A model generated the notes under the pieces. The model was not told the origin of the DNA. It did no database searches and was given only the letters and a program-made list of their open reading frames with translations. Source: Notospermus geniculatus (Eukaryota > Nemertea > Pilidiophora > Heteronemertea > Lineidae). From it: a DNA stretch of 64,000 bases. Shown piece after piece: positions 12,343 to 22,628 of this stretch (position 1 is the first letter of the stretch; each line of letters starts with the position of its first letter). The stretch is from positions 155,957 through 219,956 of the forward strand of contig NMRB01000203.1 of assembly GCA_002633025.1 (NCBI GenBank), in the 5' to 3' direction. A program made the translations under genes and the position numbers.

Positions 12343-12635
12343 AAGCTAAAGTTAAAGTTTGGGTTTATAGTCTGATATCAACAACAGTAGAGGTGTCATC
12401 CGACTTCACACTTTAACCCCATCTGTCCTGAAACCTTTCAGTAGAACTCAGATGAGCTGCTCATTCAGCGCATACAATCTGAGCATTTCCGACCGGTACC
12501 CATTTATACACCTGGGTGGAGAGAGGCCAGTGAGGCAAAGAGACCTGCCCAAAGTCTCACGCCAGCAGCGGGATTCGAACCCGGGATCCTCTGACCGCTA
12601 GTCGGAGGCCCGAACCACTACACCACCGTGGCTCC
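12343..12635 (-). mobile_element. tRNA-derived SINE, family S1, copy 2, abutting assembly gap
   Basis: Minus-strand head GGAGCCACGGTGGTGTAGTG with A-box (TGGTGTAGTGG) and B-box (GGTTCGAATCC), then the same body as 8757-9025. The tRNA-like head touches the run of N, so the assembly probably broke inside or beside this repeat. Confidence 0.8.
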
Positions 12636-12668
12636 NNNNNNNNNNNNNNNNNNNNNNNNNNNNNNNNN
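12636..12668. other. Assembly gap (33 N)
   Basis: A run of 33 undetermined bases directly adjacent to a SINE copy. The real gap size is unknown. The last PNP exon, expected downstream of 13117 on the minus strand, could be in this gap. Confidence 0.95.
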
Positions 12669-13116
12669 AAGAGCACGATGTAAATATGAGAAAAAAAGAA
12701 TGTTTCAAACATTCCAAATTGTGAATTCCACATCTGCATCAGCTACATACATGTACCGGGGGTACAGGTTAAGGAATTCATAAACTACAAAGCAAGTTTC
12801 TCCTCTAATCACTTCATTGCGATGAAAGGAATTCCGGTACATGACAACATCATATATAACCATGACGTCATGATGCAACCATGACAGTGCATACATACTT
12901 CTAATGCAATACATGACATCATAATGACGTGACTTTCAGTCCCAAAGTGGTTATTGTTATCGATTTTTTTCACAGTAAATTTTGCACACTTTGAACAGAC
13001 CATTGATGAGTCAACACAAGTACCGGTACATAAGGCGATATCAATAAATTACGATGTACCAGTATGATGATTTCTAAATACGTGTAGAACCCAAATTTTT
13101 TTTTATATAACTATAC

Positions 13117-13307
13117 CTGTGACGTCTGCACCGAGTCTGGAAAGCAGTTTACATTCTGCGATTGTCTCAAAACAAGGTCCAGCCTGCATCGCGTAGACCC
13201 CCTCCCTCAAGAACTTCTCCATGCCAAGCTCCTTGGCTACTTCATGAGCCATCTTCCTCGCCTCTTTGTCATATGCATCAGACATGGCAGGAAAACGTAA
13301 ACCAAAT
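13117..13307 (-). CDS. PNP: PNP exon with GPCFETIAE motif
   Basis: Encodes [19 protein letters not shown], a helical segment, then [19 protein letters not shown] and [10 protein letters not shown]. The Phe-Glu pair corresponds to the purine- and ribose-contacting residues of mammalian PNP. The donor ACAG|gtatag leaves phase 1, exactly as needed for a terminal exon beginning near a GxMS motif. Confidence 0.95.
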
Positions 13308-16300
13308 CTGAAGGAAAGCAGATCATCGAATTTTCTTTATATTCAGAAAGGCAAGAATCACAGTACAAGTAGTTTAGTTTCATCTTGATCACTTGAAGTT
13401 TCAGGGAAAACAATGAATTTGAGTTTCCCTGACAGCAAGGTTTGTCTGGAGTCCATTGTGTAAATGACTTCAATTCAGTACAGCGGAAGATCTGTACTGG
13501 GGGGGGGGGGGTTCAGTGGAAGTTCTGTACTGGGGGGGGCCTCCGATAAGACCCTCACAGGAGTGGCCACGTTGTTTTTGGCTGGTTTTATTTGGCATAA
13601 CCTACCTCTCATCATTATACCCTATTAACGGACTGTTCCCAGCAAAACCTGGCAAGTTGATATGGTCTTTGATTATCATGACATCACCCACGTTCCATTC
13701 AGGGTTCAAGCCACCTGCCGCATTTGTCACCACGAGCCACTTCACACCCATCAAGCTCATCACCCGCACCGGCATTGCACACTGCAATGAAAAGTACAAC
13801 ATAGAATAAATGTACGTGTACCCGTATATGATTTTCAATGTTAAATTGAGAATGGTGTGTCAGGTGGACCAAGATCACAGCACTTTAACACCAGTGACAC
13901 ATTGCTTATTTCCACTTCTGGTGAAATCTCATAGTGTTGAATTCACCACCCCAGGTGCTGTTCTTGAACTAGCATGACTGACGTGAAATCAAAGCGAAAT
14001 CAAACTCATTCTACAATGAAATTATTGGAAACAGTCAAGTTCCAGACCAGCTGCGCTTGAACAAGATCAGAAGTGACATGTGTCCAAACATTAATTCATA
14101 ATTTGTTAAAGCTGTGCAACTTGAGATGATGGAGAGAAGCAATTAACAGGTTTGAAATACAATCAACTGGACCCCACTCTATCTACATGTATGTTTATTA
14201 TTATTTTTATAGCTTAAAAAAGTGGATATCAAGCTGTGGGGACAAAAGGGACCAGGAACAGTGCAGGAGTTTTCAACTTCAAGTCAGAGTGCCACATGGA
14301 TGTTTATGCCTCACCACCGGGTACTACCAGTGAACGACAAATTGGTTGTCCGGGCGCCCGGGACAACTGATTTTCCCAAACGGACAAGCCATTTCCTCCA
14401 ATCAGCATGATCAGTTGTCCGTGGACAACTGCCCTGAGAGCAGCTTTATCATGCAATGCTTTCATCTAGGCCTACGGGCAATCAACGTCGTTTGATGCGG
14501 ACAACCAAATTCTGGAATTCAGGTTGTCCGTGGACAACCAGCAAAAAAAATGATTTGTCGTTCTCTGACTACTTTTAGTGAACATGAAAACAAAGACATA
14601 AAATATATTTAATCAACAAATTGTTGACCCATTAACACCTACTGTTCCATAAACCTACTTGAGCACATCATAATCTGAAGGAAAATCATTAATTGGGGCC
14701 TAGCCAACGTCAGACTAATTTTAAGCAGAACAAAAAATTTCTACCACAACATGAGAGTCAGATCATGATGACGGCAAGCATGTGGATTTCTTGTACCGGG
14801 TAACTACCTGGTTCAAGAAAAGCCAGTACCGGTACATAGTCTATCCGTTTTTCAGTACCAGTGTCAACTCTATATAACCACACACTCTAATGCAGGGCAG
14901 AGTAACTGTTAACTCCTTCAACCTTGTCCAACAGGGGCCTGTTTCATAAAGTGACTAAAAGCTAATGTGACCTTTGTCCAAATGGAAAATGCATTGAATT
15001 TAATGGTACCATTAGCTTAAAGTGACTTTATGAAACGGGCCCCCGATTCTTAGGCTGAGATTGCTTTTTAACATAGGAAAACAGGATTTTGCCCCCCCCC
15101 TCCAAAAATGTGATTGCTTTTCATTAGTTCAATCTGCATTACAGATTTATGAAGGGAATATGCCGTTGGGCATTGGTGAACACCTGTCCGTTCACTTTCA
15201 AGCACACTTCAAGACTTCAATACATTGTGTAAGAACAACTTCAATGCATTTGATGTGGCTACAAGTTGAAGTAGATGACATGACCCAAAACATAGTTGTT
15301 TACTTGTTATACCCTTGAAGGATGTCAACAGTTCAAAGATTATATCATTCACAATCATAATAAGGTGTCAAGACGGGGACATATGTGACCCGGCACGACA
15401 AAATGAGTCGGAATGCGCACATAAGAAGACCCAACATGTCCAAGGTGACACCAACGGTTCGCTGATTTCAGGATTGTCTGCCCATTGTGAAATTTGACTT
15501 GGTCAATTTCTGTGGTTGCTGTCTGGTTCCACCTTCGGTCTTGTTCTGTGCGACTTCCGACTCATTTTACTGTGCCGGGTCACATACTGTATAAATGTTG
15601 TGCTTGTAATGTTACTATACTACTACATTTTGAGTACCAGTAATGGGTTCTCTGTCATTAGATACAAAGAAATGGCCCACTTAATCAGAAACCATGAAAA
15701 ACTGATGAGGTCAATCTTGAATACAACAATGTATGTGTATATGTAACATTATTTGTGTTCCTGCTGTGGGATTAGGGCAAGTTATTAAGGTAGAGTTCAG
15801 TTTAAGGGCAATTACCTAATCATATTGTTATGATTCCTTTACCAGCTGGGTCATAAGCCCCATTTACATGTCACTACGGAATTTTCACCATGCTGAGTTC
15901 GGACTGAGCACGTTCAGTGCAATTTTGCCAAATATATTTTAACAAGTCCATATTTTAACAAGTCCAGCCAGCTTGTCCCAGTACAAATGGCACTAAAACG
16001 GGCCTGTCCTCGCCTCCTGAATTTCAAACCAGGCTTGGTCTCGGGTCGAACTCAGCATGCTTCAACCGGCTTGTGTAAAAAGTGCTTTAAGGGTATACCA
16101 AAGTGCCAAACTAGTAAATTTATCTCAAGAAGTGGTGTCTCCAAAAGCAGGCATGGAAATAGTTTTGATTAAGTTTGCACTGCACATCATACTCTATCTA
16201 TGAAGTACAGAGATCCTGAATATGCACAAAGTACAAAGTCAGCATGCACCACTTATGTAATATATGATAAAACAATGGCCCACTTTTGTGCAAATGTACA

Positions 16301-19300
16301 GGTCTACTCGTACAAGTATCTGGTACAAACAAACCACCAAAATGTTGTTACCGTAGGTCTTTAATGTACATGATGCTACCCTTCAGAGTAAGGATATTTC
16401 GACAGTCATTTTTTCAACAGTCAACAGTCAGCAGTCAACAGTCATTTTAGGAACCAGACAGATTCCACATTCCTTGCTGTAACTGATATGGCTGTGACTC
16501 GAGTATCAAGGACATGCCGCCACCAACTCCCATCGTACAACTTTAAAAGTAGGCTACTCCCCGACACTTTCTGTAGTTGTATAAACAGAAGACACGGATC
16601 AGATGTCAGTGTCGATGAGAGTTGATGGCCGTTAACCCCAATTGTTTGCTTGTATACATGTACTGTTGTTCATAGCTGGGGTAGTGGAGGCTACGAGGAA
16701 GTTGGCCTACTGAGGTCTGGGTTCGATTTTTGCATGTGTTAAATGCAAAAAAGTCATGTAAAATCGCAAAGAACGCTGTTATTTCATGCGTTTTGTCAGG
16801 CCTGGTGTTTCTTGAGGGACTTTTACGGTAATATTAGGCCTATACTAATGCAGATATCCAACATAAAGCACAAAAAACAACACACAAAATGATAAAATAC
16901 CTATAAGTCATCGCTGCATTTAGCAAATTTTCGACCGCAACCGGGGTTTCCTCAGGCACCTTCTAATAGAGATTACAGAAAAGACTGCCTTTAGTCTGTG
17001 ATCTGTATTAGAAAGTGTCTTGATAATTTTATCATATTATTAATAAGGCCCTATACATGTACATATACATGTATTAATAAGGCCCTAAACATAGAGTAAC
17101 TTCTTCCCACTAAACAAGTTGTTTCATTTGGACTGAAAAAGGTTAAGTCACTGAACCAACATGCATGTTGTTTGTTCACAAGGTCACACTTTCAAGGATA
17201 ACATACTGTAATTGGTTTCGTTTCTGTTTCGTTTCGTTTCTTGTTTTACAAACGCCCTAGAAAGTGTGTCATGTACATGCAGACTCTAACACAGGATTGA
17301 ATTATGAATAGGCCTAGTACTGTTCAGAGATCTTTTTTCCAACTGTTCCTTTTATTTATTTGCTTCTGATGTTGGGTGCCACCATATAGGCCTATTTCAC
17401 AAAAATGACTGTTGACTGTTGACTGCTGACTGTCAAAAAATGACTGTCGAAATATCCTTACTCACCCTTCAACTTGGCTGTATCACAGCAGAAAGGCAAA
17501 AAATCAACCAGGAAGTTGTTGATTTAGGGGAATTCCAGACACTAATTGGAGGCAGCCAACTACTTTTGTCCCAGTTCTAAAAATGTGACCTGTTCCAGGA
17601 AAACCATCCAAAAGTCGCCAGTACCAATTAGCATAAATGTCAGAAGTAAAAAAAAATTGTTTTCAAATTTTTTTTTTTTCGATAGAAAGTTTGTGAACTT
17701 ATTTCTGACACATTTCTTCGCACCAAAACCCAGAGATTTTCATTATAAAAGTGTTAAATCTCACTTTATGGTCAGTTGCGAGACCCAAACCATTGTCATT
17801 TCTTGACTTCACAGCGTATTTTCTTTGTTTTTTCGAAAAACGGTGTTTTATTGGCACGTGACCTTCCAGAAACTAGAATTTCCACACTTATTGTCCGATT
17901 ATCAAAATTTAAATGTCATTATAAAGCTCTCTGTCTCTTCTACACAAATCCATCAAAATATAGGATATGAAAATTTTTGANAACGTCCAGCATGGCCAGG
18001 AGCTGAAAATTGACCATTCATATTAAATCATAGATAGACATTCCAAAATATAAATGTGGTATCAGAGGTATGATACTTACTTTGTGACATAAGTCGCGCT
18101 TAATTCCACTACAAAAAAAGCCAGTACTTGTCCGCTCTTGTTCTGCTTCCATTACAGAATTGCCGGGTTTAATAAGTCCGGTTCTATTAAGTGCGGATCT
18201 ATTTAGTTTGGATAGGTGATCCACAGTCGCAAGCGACTGTGGAGCCACCTGTAGCCGAGCATAATACTACAAATAGATCCGGTGTTATTGCCATTCCACT
18301 ACAAAATTTATCCGCATCTAGATTCGGAGTATGATCGGCTATGCTATCCGAACTAAATAGATCCACACTTAATAGAACCGGACTTATTAAACCCGGCAAT
18401 TCTGTAATGGAAGCAGAATAAGAGCGGACAAATACCGGCTTTTTTTGTAGTGGAAGCGCAACTACGGTATATACTACCAATATTGAATCTTGTAAAGATG
18501 CGGAATGATTTTTGTCCATTCTACATTGGCATTTCTATGTAGAAATGCAACATCAATAATGCTATGAAGTTTAAAGCCGCACTGTATTGAATTCAGAATG
18601 TGCTTACGTCCTCCGACGTTAGTGTAGTGTAAAATGTACTATACTCTATGTGGATACATTAGAGATCTGCCTGCTGTTTTTTTTATGCCGTGCTGAAAAC
18701 TAAGCATTGATTTTTTGAAGTACGGTACGTATCAGGCACGCATTTTGGGACCTTCATGAGGCTATGAGATCTCTAACTGCACTCTCCTAACACTTTGAAA
18801 ATTCTGTAAAATTCAATACAGTGAGGCTTTAACAAACTTATGTCCAAATTTTCCTCTTCAAGAAGTATGAAACATTTACATAATAAGCAGGGAAACCGGG
18901 ATTGGGAACCCTGATTGAAAATCAGGATTCTAACCCCAGACTTGACATACATGTATGAAAAGCATCAAAATTCAGTAACCCAAACCAGGAGATAAGCAAG
19001 ATTAGATCGATAACCCTTTGAAAACTGAGGGCATGTCCACTTCCAGTGACCCAGCACTTACAATCTCCATCAAATTTTACAACTGAACCATTTTTTATTG
19101 TCTTTGAGCAATTGAGGCCAAGAAGGCAGGGGCAAACACAAACAAGTTCTTTCATTCTGCGCAGGTGTGTCCTCAGGCCTCAAAGAGTACATGTACATGA
19201 GCCGGGTGTACTTATTTTACAATACAAGACATGTTTTTTTGCCACGGAGTAAAAGATATTTCCTTCTGCATAATATAACTCACCATAGGCAAATTCAATG

Positions 19301-20062
19301 GACTTAATGCCTAAAATAAGGTTAGGTTAGAGGTGAGTCAATAAAAATTTCTAAGTGTCGGTCCAGAATTACAATTATGGGTATTGGTTCTGTGAAGGTT
19401 GTCTCCAAACATCATCACTCAGTTTGAGTCTAATGGACATTGATACCACCACCTGATAATGACCATTATCAATATTCACTGTGTTGGTAATTAGTACCTG
19501 TGCTGACTGGGAAGCCAGGAATCTTATTGTAAGGGAAGTTCTCTCTCTCCTCCAGCATATCTGCTAAGCCTCCAAGTCCTGAGCCACATATTATGCCAAT
19601 GGTTGGACGGAGTTTTGTTCTTGAGAATAAGTCATTGACTATTATCTGGATTTCTTCATAGGTATACCTGAAATAAAAACAAAGTCTGACAAAAATTTTC
19701 AACAACATGGGATGCAAAATGCATGAATCTGATCTGATTTGTAGTACTGTATTTGTATTTCATTTTTTCGTCAGGGCCGACGATATAGCAATAGCATCAC
19801 AAGCTACTCAAATCACCACCTAATTTGATGTGAAGTTGAGATGACACACAGCAGCAGCCTAGCTCGTCGAGGCTGGATAATGCCTCTCTAGTTTGCCAAA
19901 TGCCTGTCTGACATGGAAGGACTGGATTGACACAGGTTTTAGGCTAGGGCCTAGGGCTACGATAAAGGCCTACAATCGCATTGTTGGTGCATCATGCCCA
20001 ATGACCATCCCCCCCAAATACATGTATGTTGTAAGATCACTCGCTCACCGAGTCACCACCAT
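13117..20062 (-). CDS. PNP: Purine nucleoside phosphorylase (incomplete in assembly)
   Basis: PNP cleaves inosine and guanosine (and the deoxy forms) with phosphate to give base and (deoxy)ribose-1-phosphate in cytosolic purine salvage. Minus-strand exons: 20049-20062 (ATG, 14 nt), 19498-19667, 17982-18002 (partial, runs into an N), 13606-13781 and 13117-13307. Phases join: 14 nt ends phase 2 and the next exon supplies one base; ACAG joins CT; AG joins A. Motifs seen in order: GSGLGG (phosphate loop), [29 protein letters not shown] and GPCFETIAE (base/ribose-binding Phe-Glu pair). Missing: the exon part with the family's RFHMYEGY motif, and the terminal exon. The protein is of the trimeric, low-molecular-mass mammalian-type class. 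Pseudogene is unlikely, since frames and splice sites are intact; assembly loss is the better explanation. Confidence 0.9.
13606..13781 (-). CDS. PNP: PNP exon with NAAGG and DHINLPG motifs
   Basis: Encodes [20 protein letters not shown], then [20 protein letters not shown] and [18 protein letters not shown], matching the core of PNP; NAAGG contributes to the base pocket. The acceptor is cattgcag, the donor GAGAG|gtaggt in phase 2. Length is 176 nt. Confidence 0.95.
14332..14563. mobile_element. Short element with perfect 11-bp termini and internal palindromes
   Basis: The termini GAACGACAAAT and ATTTGTCGTTC are perfect inverted repeats. Inside, TTGTCC...GGACAA occurs three times as near-palindromes: GTTGTCCGGGCGCCCGGGAC around 14346, CAGTTGTCCGTGGACAACTG around 14412, and GGTTGTCCGTGGACAACC around 14523. 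No target duplication is obvious. Confidence 0.6.
14934..15044. mobile_element. Palindromic MITE family P1, copy 2
   Basis: Arms GGGGCCTGTTTCATAAAGTG and CACTTTATGAAACGGGCCCC (right end reversed), with GGTACCATTAGCTTAAAGTG inside. Opposite orientation of the loop compared with copy 1. Confidence 0.75.
15382..15586. mobile_element. TIR element beginning TATGTGACCCGGCAC
   Basis: Terminal inverted repeats of about 38 bp: left TATGTGACCCGGCACGACAA, right reversed TATGTGACCCGGCACAGTAA; both continue AATGAGTCGGAA. Non-coding, 205 bp. TA at both edges could be a target duplication or part of the repeat. Confidence 0.7.
16386..17463. mobile_element. 1.08-kb non-autonomous element with 8-bp target duplication (hAT-like)
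   Basis: Terminal inverted repeats begin GAGTAAGGATATTTCGACAG on both sides (right side reversed) and continue through TCATTTTTT into subterminal runs of CAACAGTCAGCAGTCAACAG. Exact 8-bp direct duplications ACCCTTCA flank it at 16378-16385 and 17464-17471. An 8-bp duplication is typical of hAT elements. The interior has no transposase frame. Confidence 0.85.
17981..17981. other. Single N marking a probable collapsed gap inside a PNP exon
   Basis: One ambiguous base directly follows the codons for PGHAGR on the minus strand. The sequences on the two sides do not belong together as coding sequence, so this is more likely a joined contig break than one unread base. Confidence 0.75.
17982..18002 (-). 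CDS. PNP: PNP exon fragment ending at an N
   Basis: On the minus strand, ttttcag is followed by 21 nt that, with the G carried from the previous exon, encode A-P-G-H-A-G-R, the PNP PGHAG motif. The reading then hits the N at 17981, and the sequence beyond it does not continue the enzyme. About 30 residues expected here, including the RFHMYEGY catalytic/phosphate segment, are absent from the window. Confidence 0.85.
18096..18459. mobile_element. Long inverted-repeat element with arms of about 130 bp
   Basis: Left arm 18096-18225 and right arm 18330-18459 are near-perfect inverted copies: TTCCACTACAAAAAAAGCC at both ends, then TTACAGAATTGCCGGGTTTA and CCGGTTCTATTAAGTG. Between the arms are the palindrome CCACAGTCGCAAGCGACTGT and a short extra copy of the end (ATTCCACTACAAAA near 18294). 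Non-coding; it lies in a PNP intron. Confidence 0.8.
19498..19667 (-). CDS. PNP: PNP exon with phosphate-binding GSGLGG loop
   Basis: Encodes [18 protein letters not shown], then [18 protein letters not shown] and IPGFPVST. The serine of GSGLGG corresponds to the phosphate-binding serine of mammalian PNP. The acceptor (tttcag) and donor (ACAG|gtacta) are good. Exon length is 170 nt. Confidence 0.93.
19748..19820 (-). mobile_element. Truncated S2 SINE fragment
   Basis: The sequence TTTTTTCGTCAGGGCCGAC and AATAGCATCACAAGCTACTC matches the 3' part of the S2 family reversed (compare 31385-31450). The tRNA-like head is missing. Confidence 0.5.
20049..20062 (-). CDS. PNP: PNP first coding exon (14 nt)
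   Basis: Minus strand reads ATG GTG GTG ACT CG then the donor gtgagc. The phase-2 end is completed by the single G that opens the exon at 19667, giving MVVTR followed by YTYEEIQ, the normal family N-terminus. The exon was chosen because phase, donor consensus and position all agree; the upstream minus-strand sequence is 5' UTR. Confidence 0.75.
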
Positions 20063-20400
20063 CTTCACTGAGTTCAGGTAAAGACTCGGCTTCTCCTCCC
20101 TTGACCCATTCACGCAAGCAAACCACATTCCGTGTTCAATGGATTTCCCCGGTCCCAAAAAGAGCAACCAATCACGGCAAAGCTTGCACCGACCCACGTG
20201 CATGACGTGTTCCCGGTAATGACGTTGACCAATCAAAATACGATGAAATGACATCATTGATATTTTTTCTTCCGTGAACGACGAAGAAACGAGGCTTCTG
20301 ATTGGGCGCACGAGAAAATCCCAAAGCGTTGAACACGGAATCTGACTGTTTGCTGCAGAGTGTAGGAAGAGGTTAGCCGATTTCTACACGATGCATTATG
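20063..20400 (-). promoter_or_regulatory. PNP: PNP 5' UTR and promoter candidate with three CCAAT boxes
   Basis: Upstream of the PNP ATG on the minus strand lie CCAAT boxes at 20168-20172 and 20229-20233 (inverted relative to the gene) and 20301-20305 (same sense), 107 to 240 bp from the start codon. The region is GC-richer than its surroundings and has CpGs. No TATA box is obvious. The CCAAT cluster suggests an NF-Y-type housekeeping promoter; this is inference from motifs only. Confidence 0.5.
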
Positions 20401-21336
20401 CAGAACAGCGTTCTCGCCAAGGGACTTTGACGTGGCGCAGCGCCACGTTGTTTGATAAGGCCGCCACGCCGCTATGGAAGCAAGCTTGTCCCCGCCACGT
20501 TCATAAAATCGCCGCCACTCTGATAAAACTGTACGCCACGCTGAAAATGCTACGTTTTACTACAAATAAAACAGGTTTTAAACATCAATGTTCATCCTCC
20601 GTCCAGCTGACATCGCCTGCTTTTCGATATATATACAATAACCAACCAGCTGGGTAGTTAAAAGTGGCCCCGAACATCGTTTTCCCGGTCGGTGATGCCA
20701 GCAGCTGGTCCCATCTACGGAAGGTCTTGTTCGGCCAGGTATATCTATCCGATTCGTGATCATTTCTCGCTGTCTGTCATTATGAACGCACATCCAAATA
20801 AAAGTTCGATTATGTTGATCTGGCCAAAGCGGACAATTCTATTTTCCCGCCACATGACTCAGGCTGGCTTGTTGCCAATGACAACATGTCATCTGGATGC
20901 GGCCCGGCCGCCAGAATCGTTGATGATTTACGCCTGCCATTGCCTGTGTGGATAAGTAAAGTTCACTTCGCATAGATTAACCTTGTTTTTATAGCCTGTA
21001 ATCATCTTCCTCAACAGGTTTCAAATTTCTTGTTTGCGTTTGGTGTTTTTGTCACGGGAAATCTATACTTGTTTGTCATATTGTCTCCTTGCGCGGTTTC
21101 GTCGGCAAAAATTGGTCATGAGATGCGTTGGTCAGAGTGCTAAAATACATCCTCAAATGCCGGGAAATCGCGTCTCAGGGCATCCAGATTTCAAATTTTC
21201 CTGGGGGAGGCTCCCCCAGACCCCCCGCTCGGTGGCGCGCGTTGCCGACTTCGTCGGCAGATGAATTCTTCAGTGACTGCTTCAACATATTGCAGCGCCA
21301 CGCTGCTTGAAAATCCTGGCGAGAACGCTGCAGAAT
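20399..21336. mobile_element. 0.9-kb TIR element upstream of PNP
   Basis: The ends read CAGCGTTCTCGCCAAGG on the left and, reversed, CAGCGTTCTCGCCAGGAT on the right. Flanks share GCAGAA, giving a target duplication of 5 to 8 bp depending on where the terminus is set. Subterminal regions are rich in CGCCACG motifs (left: CGTGGCGCAGCGCCACGTTG; right: GCAGCGCCACGCTGC). Short open frames inside show no transposase similarity. Confidence 0.7.
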
Positions 21337-21896
21337 GCTCATCACCTGCTCACATTCACACTGTCAACGTTATGAGGATTTTAGGATTAGGCCCCTACCC
21401 TAGGCGGGCCTACCGTAGGCCTAGGCCAAAATGAGCCAATCAATAAGGCAGAGAGAGAAGGCAGACAACGAGACATGTTAGGCCTATAGGCCTAGGGGGG
21501 GCGGGCCTAGGGCCTAGTATGGTAGCCTAAAGCCTAGGCTAGGCCCACACAAGACCATGCAGTCATGGCAAGAGTCAGTCAATGACAATGTCATGATGTG
21601 TCAGTGACATGACAGCATCATGGCATGACAGTGCAGTGGAGTGCAGTTTTGTTGATGATGATGTGAGGTCGAGGAGGCCAAGCCAAGAAGTAGCCCACTC
21701 CTGACAAGACACACACTATTTTTAGGCCTAAGCCACGTCTTACAGTTCACTCCGTCGAGCAGGTTCAGATGTCTCAGCAGTAGCCGCACTCATTGTCGAT
21801 CTTGGGGGTAGCAAATCGGAAAAGACGGTCGTTGTGTGGAACTCAAAAAACACGTCCTCACAAAATGAAAATCTTCGGCGAACTGCCAAGACCAAG

Positions 21897-22024
21897 GTAG
21901 TTTGGTTCCAATGCCAAACAACAGATGTCGCTGACTGAAAAAACGACGCCATCAGACGGTGATTTCTGGAACCAAAATGAAGTTGCATTAGCGCCATCTG
22001 TTGTTGGGCAGTTGAACCAAATAA
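21897..22024. repeat. Hairpin repeat with 35-bp arms
   Basis: Left arm TAGTTTGGTTCCAATGCC then AACAACAGATGTCGCT; right arm reversed TATTTGGTTCAACTGCCC then AACAACAGATGGCGCT. Probably a small MITE. Confidence 0.6.
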
Positions 22025-22048
22025 AAGAATTTCTTGGGAGTTCATTGT

Positions 22049-22336
22049 TATCCATCATCCTGAGAACATCAGGGCCCCGGGATCAGGGCCCATGCATAAA
22101 AGTGGAATAAGCTTTTTCCAGGTATAACTTCATGTTATAACATAAAGTTAAGCTTTATAAAGTTAAGCTTGGATGAAGAATAACAGGTAAACCTGGAATA
22201 AGCTTATTCCACCCTTTGATGCATATGGCCCAGCCCCGCCAGGGGTTTAATTAGCGCTCACCCCTTCGCCGCCGCGTGCGGTGACGAAGGGAGCGAGCGC
22301 TAACAACTCCTGATGTTCTCCAGGATGGTATCCATA
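22049..22336. mobile_element. Outer inverted repeat enclosing a second hairpin MITE (22086-22230)
   Basis: Outer arms: TATCCATCATCCTGAGAACA at 22049 and, reversed, TATGGATACCATCCTGGAGA at 22336. Inside, 22086-22230 is a separate hairpin with arms GGCCCATGCATAAAAGTGGA and (reversed) GGCCATATGCATCAAAGGGT, both leading to GGAATAAGCTT. A third small hairpin (GCGCTCACCCCTTCGCC with its reversed partner) lies at 22254-22300. Confidence 0.65.
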
Positions 22337-22628
22337 GGCCTACTGCGATGTTCCTACTTTCCGAAAAATTGGGGGTGATACTGAGTAGCTAAAATACTGA
22401 GGCCTACTAATTCTTCCCGAAGTCAGAAGACATATTCGGAAAAAAGAATTTGGATTCACCCTTTGTCGGTGAAGATGAAGATGCAAAAATAATTGTTTAG
22501 ATGAAATTCATGTCATACAATGTAGACTATATTAGGCCGGGCGTGAAATTTAATCCAACGTGGGAAGTTAAATCCGTTTCCATGAGAGGAGCGTCTGGCA
22601 ATTGCGAATCCAGGTAAAAAGACACTGC

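Larger units (their letters stand above)
8523..13116. other. Region between ACIN1 and the last visible PNP exon
   Basis: Contains two S1 SINEs, a TTAA element, a P2 fragment, the 33-N gap and AT-rich unique sequence with many ACATGTAC runs. It should include the PNP 3' exon and UTR, but no minus-strand match to the expected terminal exon (starting near MSTVPE, with a later TNK motif) was recognised. No other gene seen. Confidence 0.5.
13782..17980 (-). other. PNP intron between broken exon and exon at 13781
   Basis: A 4.2-kb stretch with no recognised coding sequence. It holds a P1 hairpin (14934-15044), a palindrome-rich element (14332-14563), a TIR element (15382-15586) and an element with an 8-bp target duplication (16386-17463). 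Confidence 0.6.
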
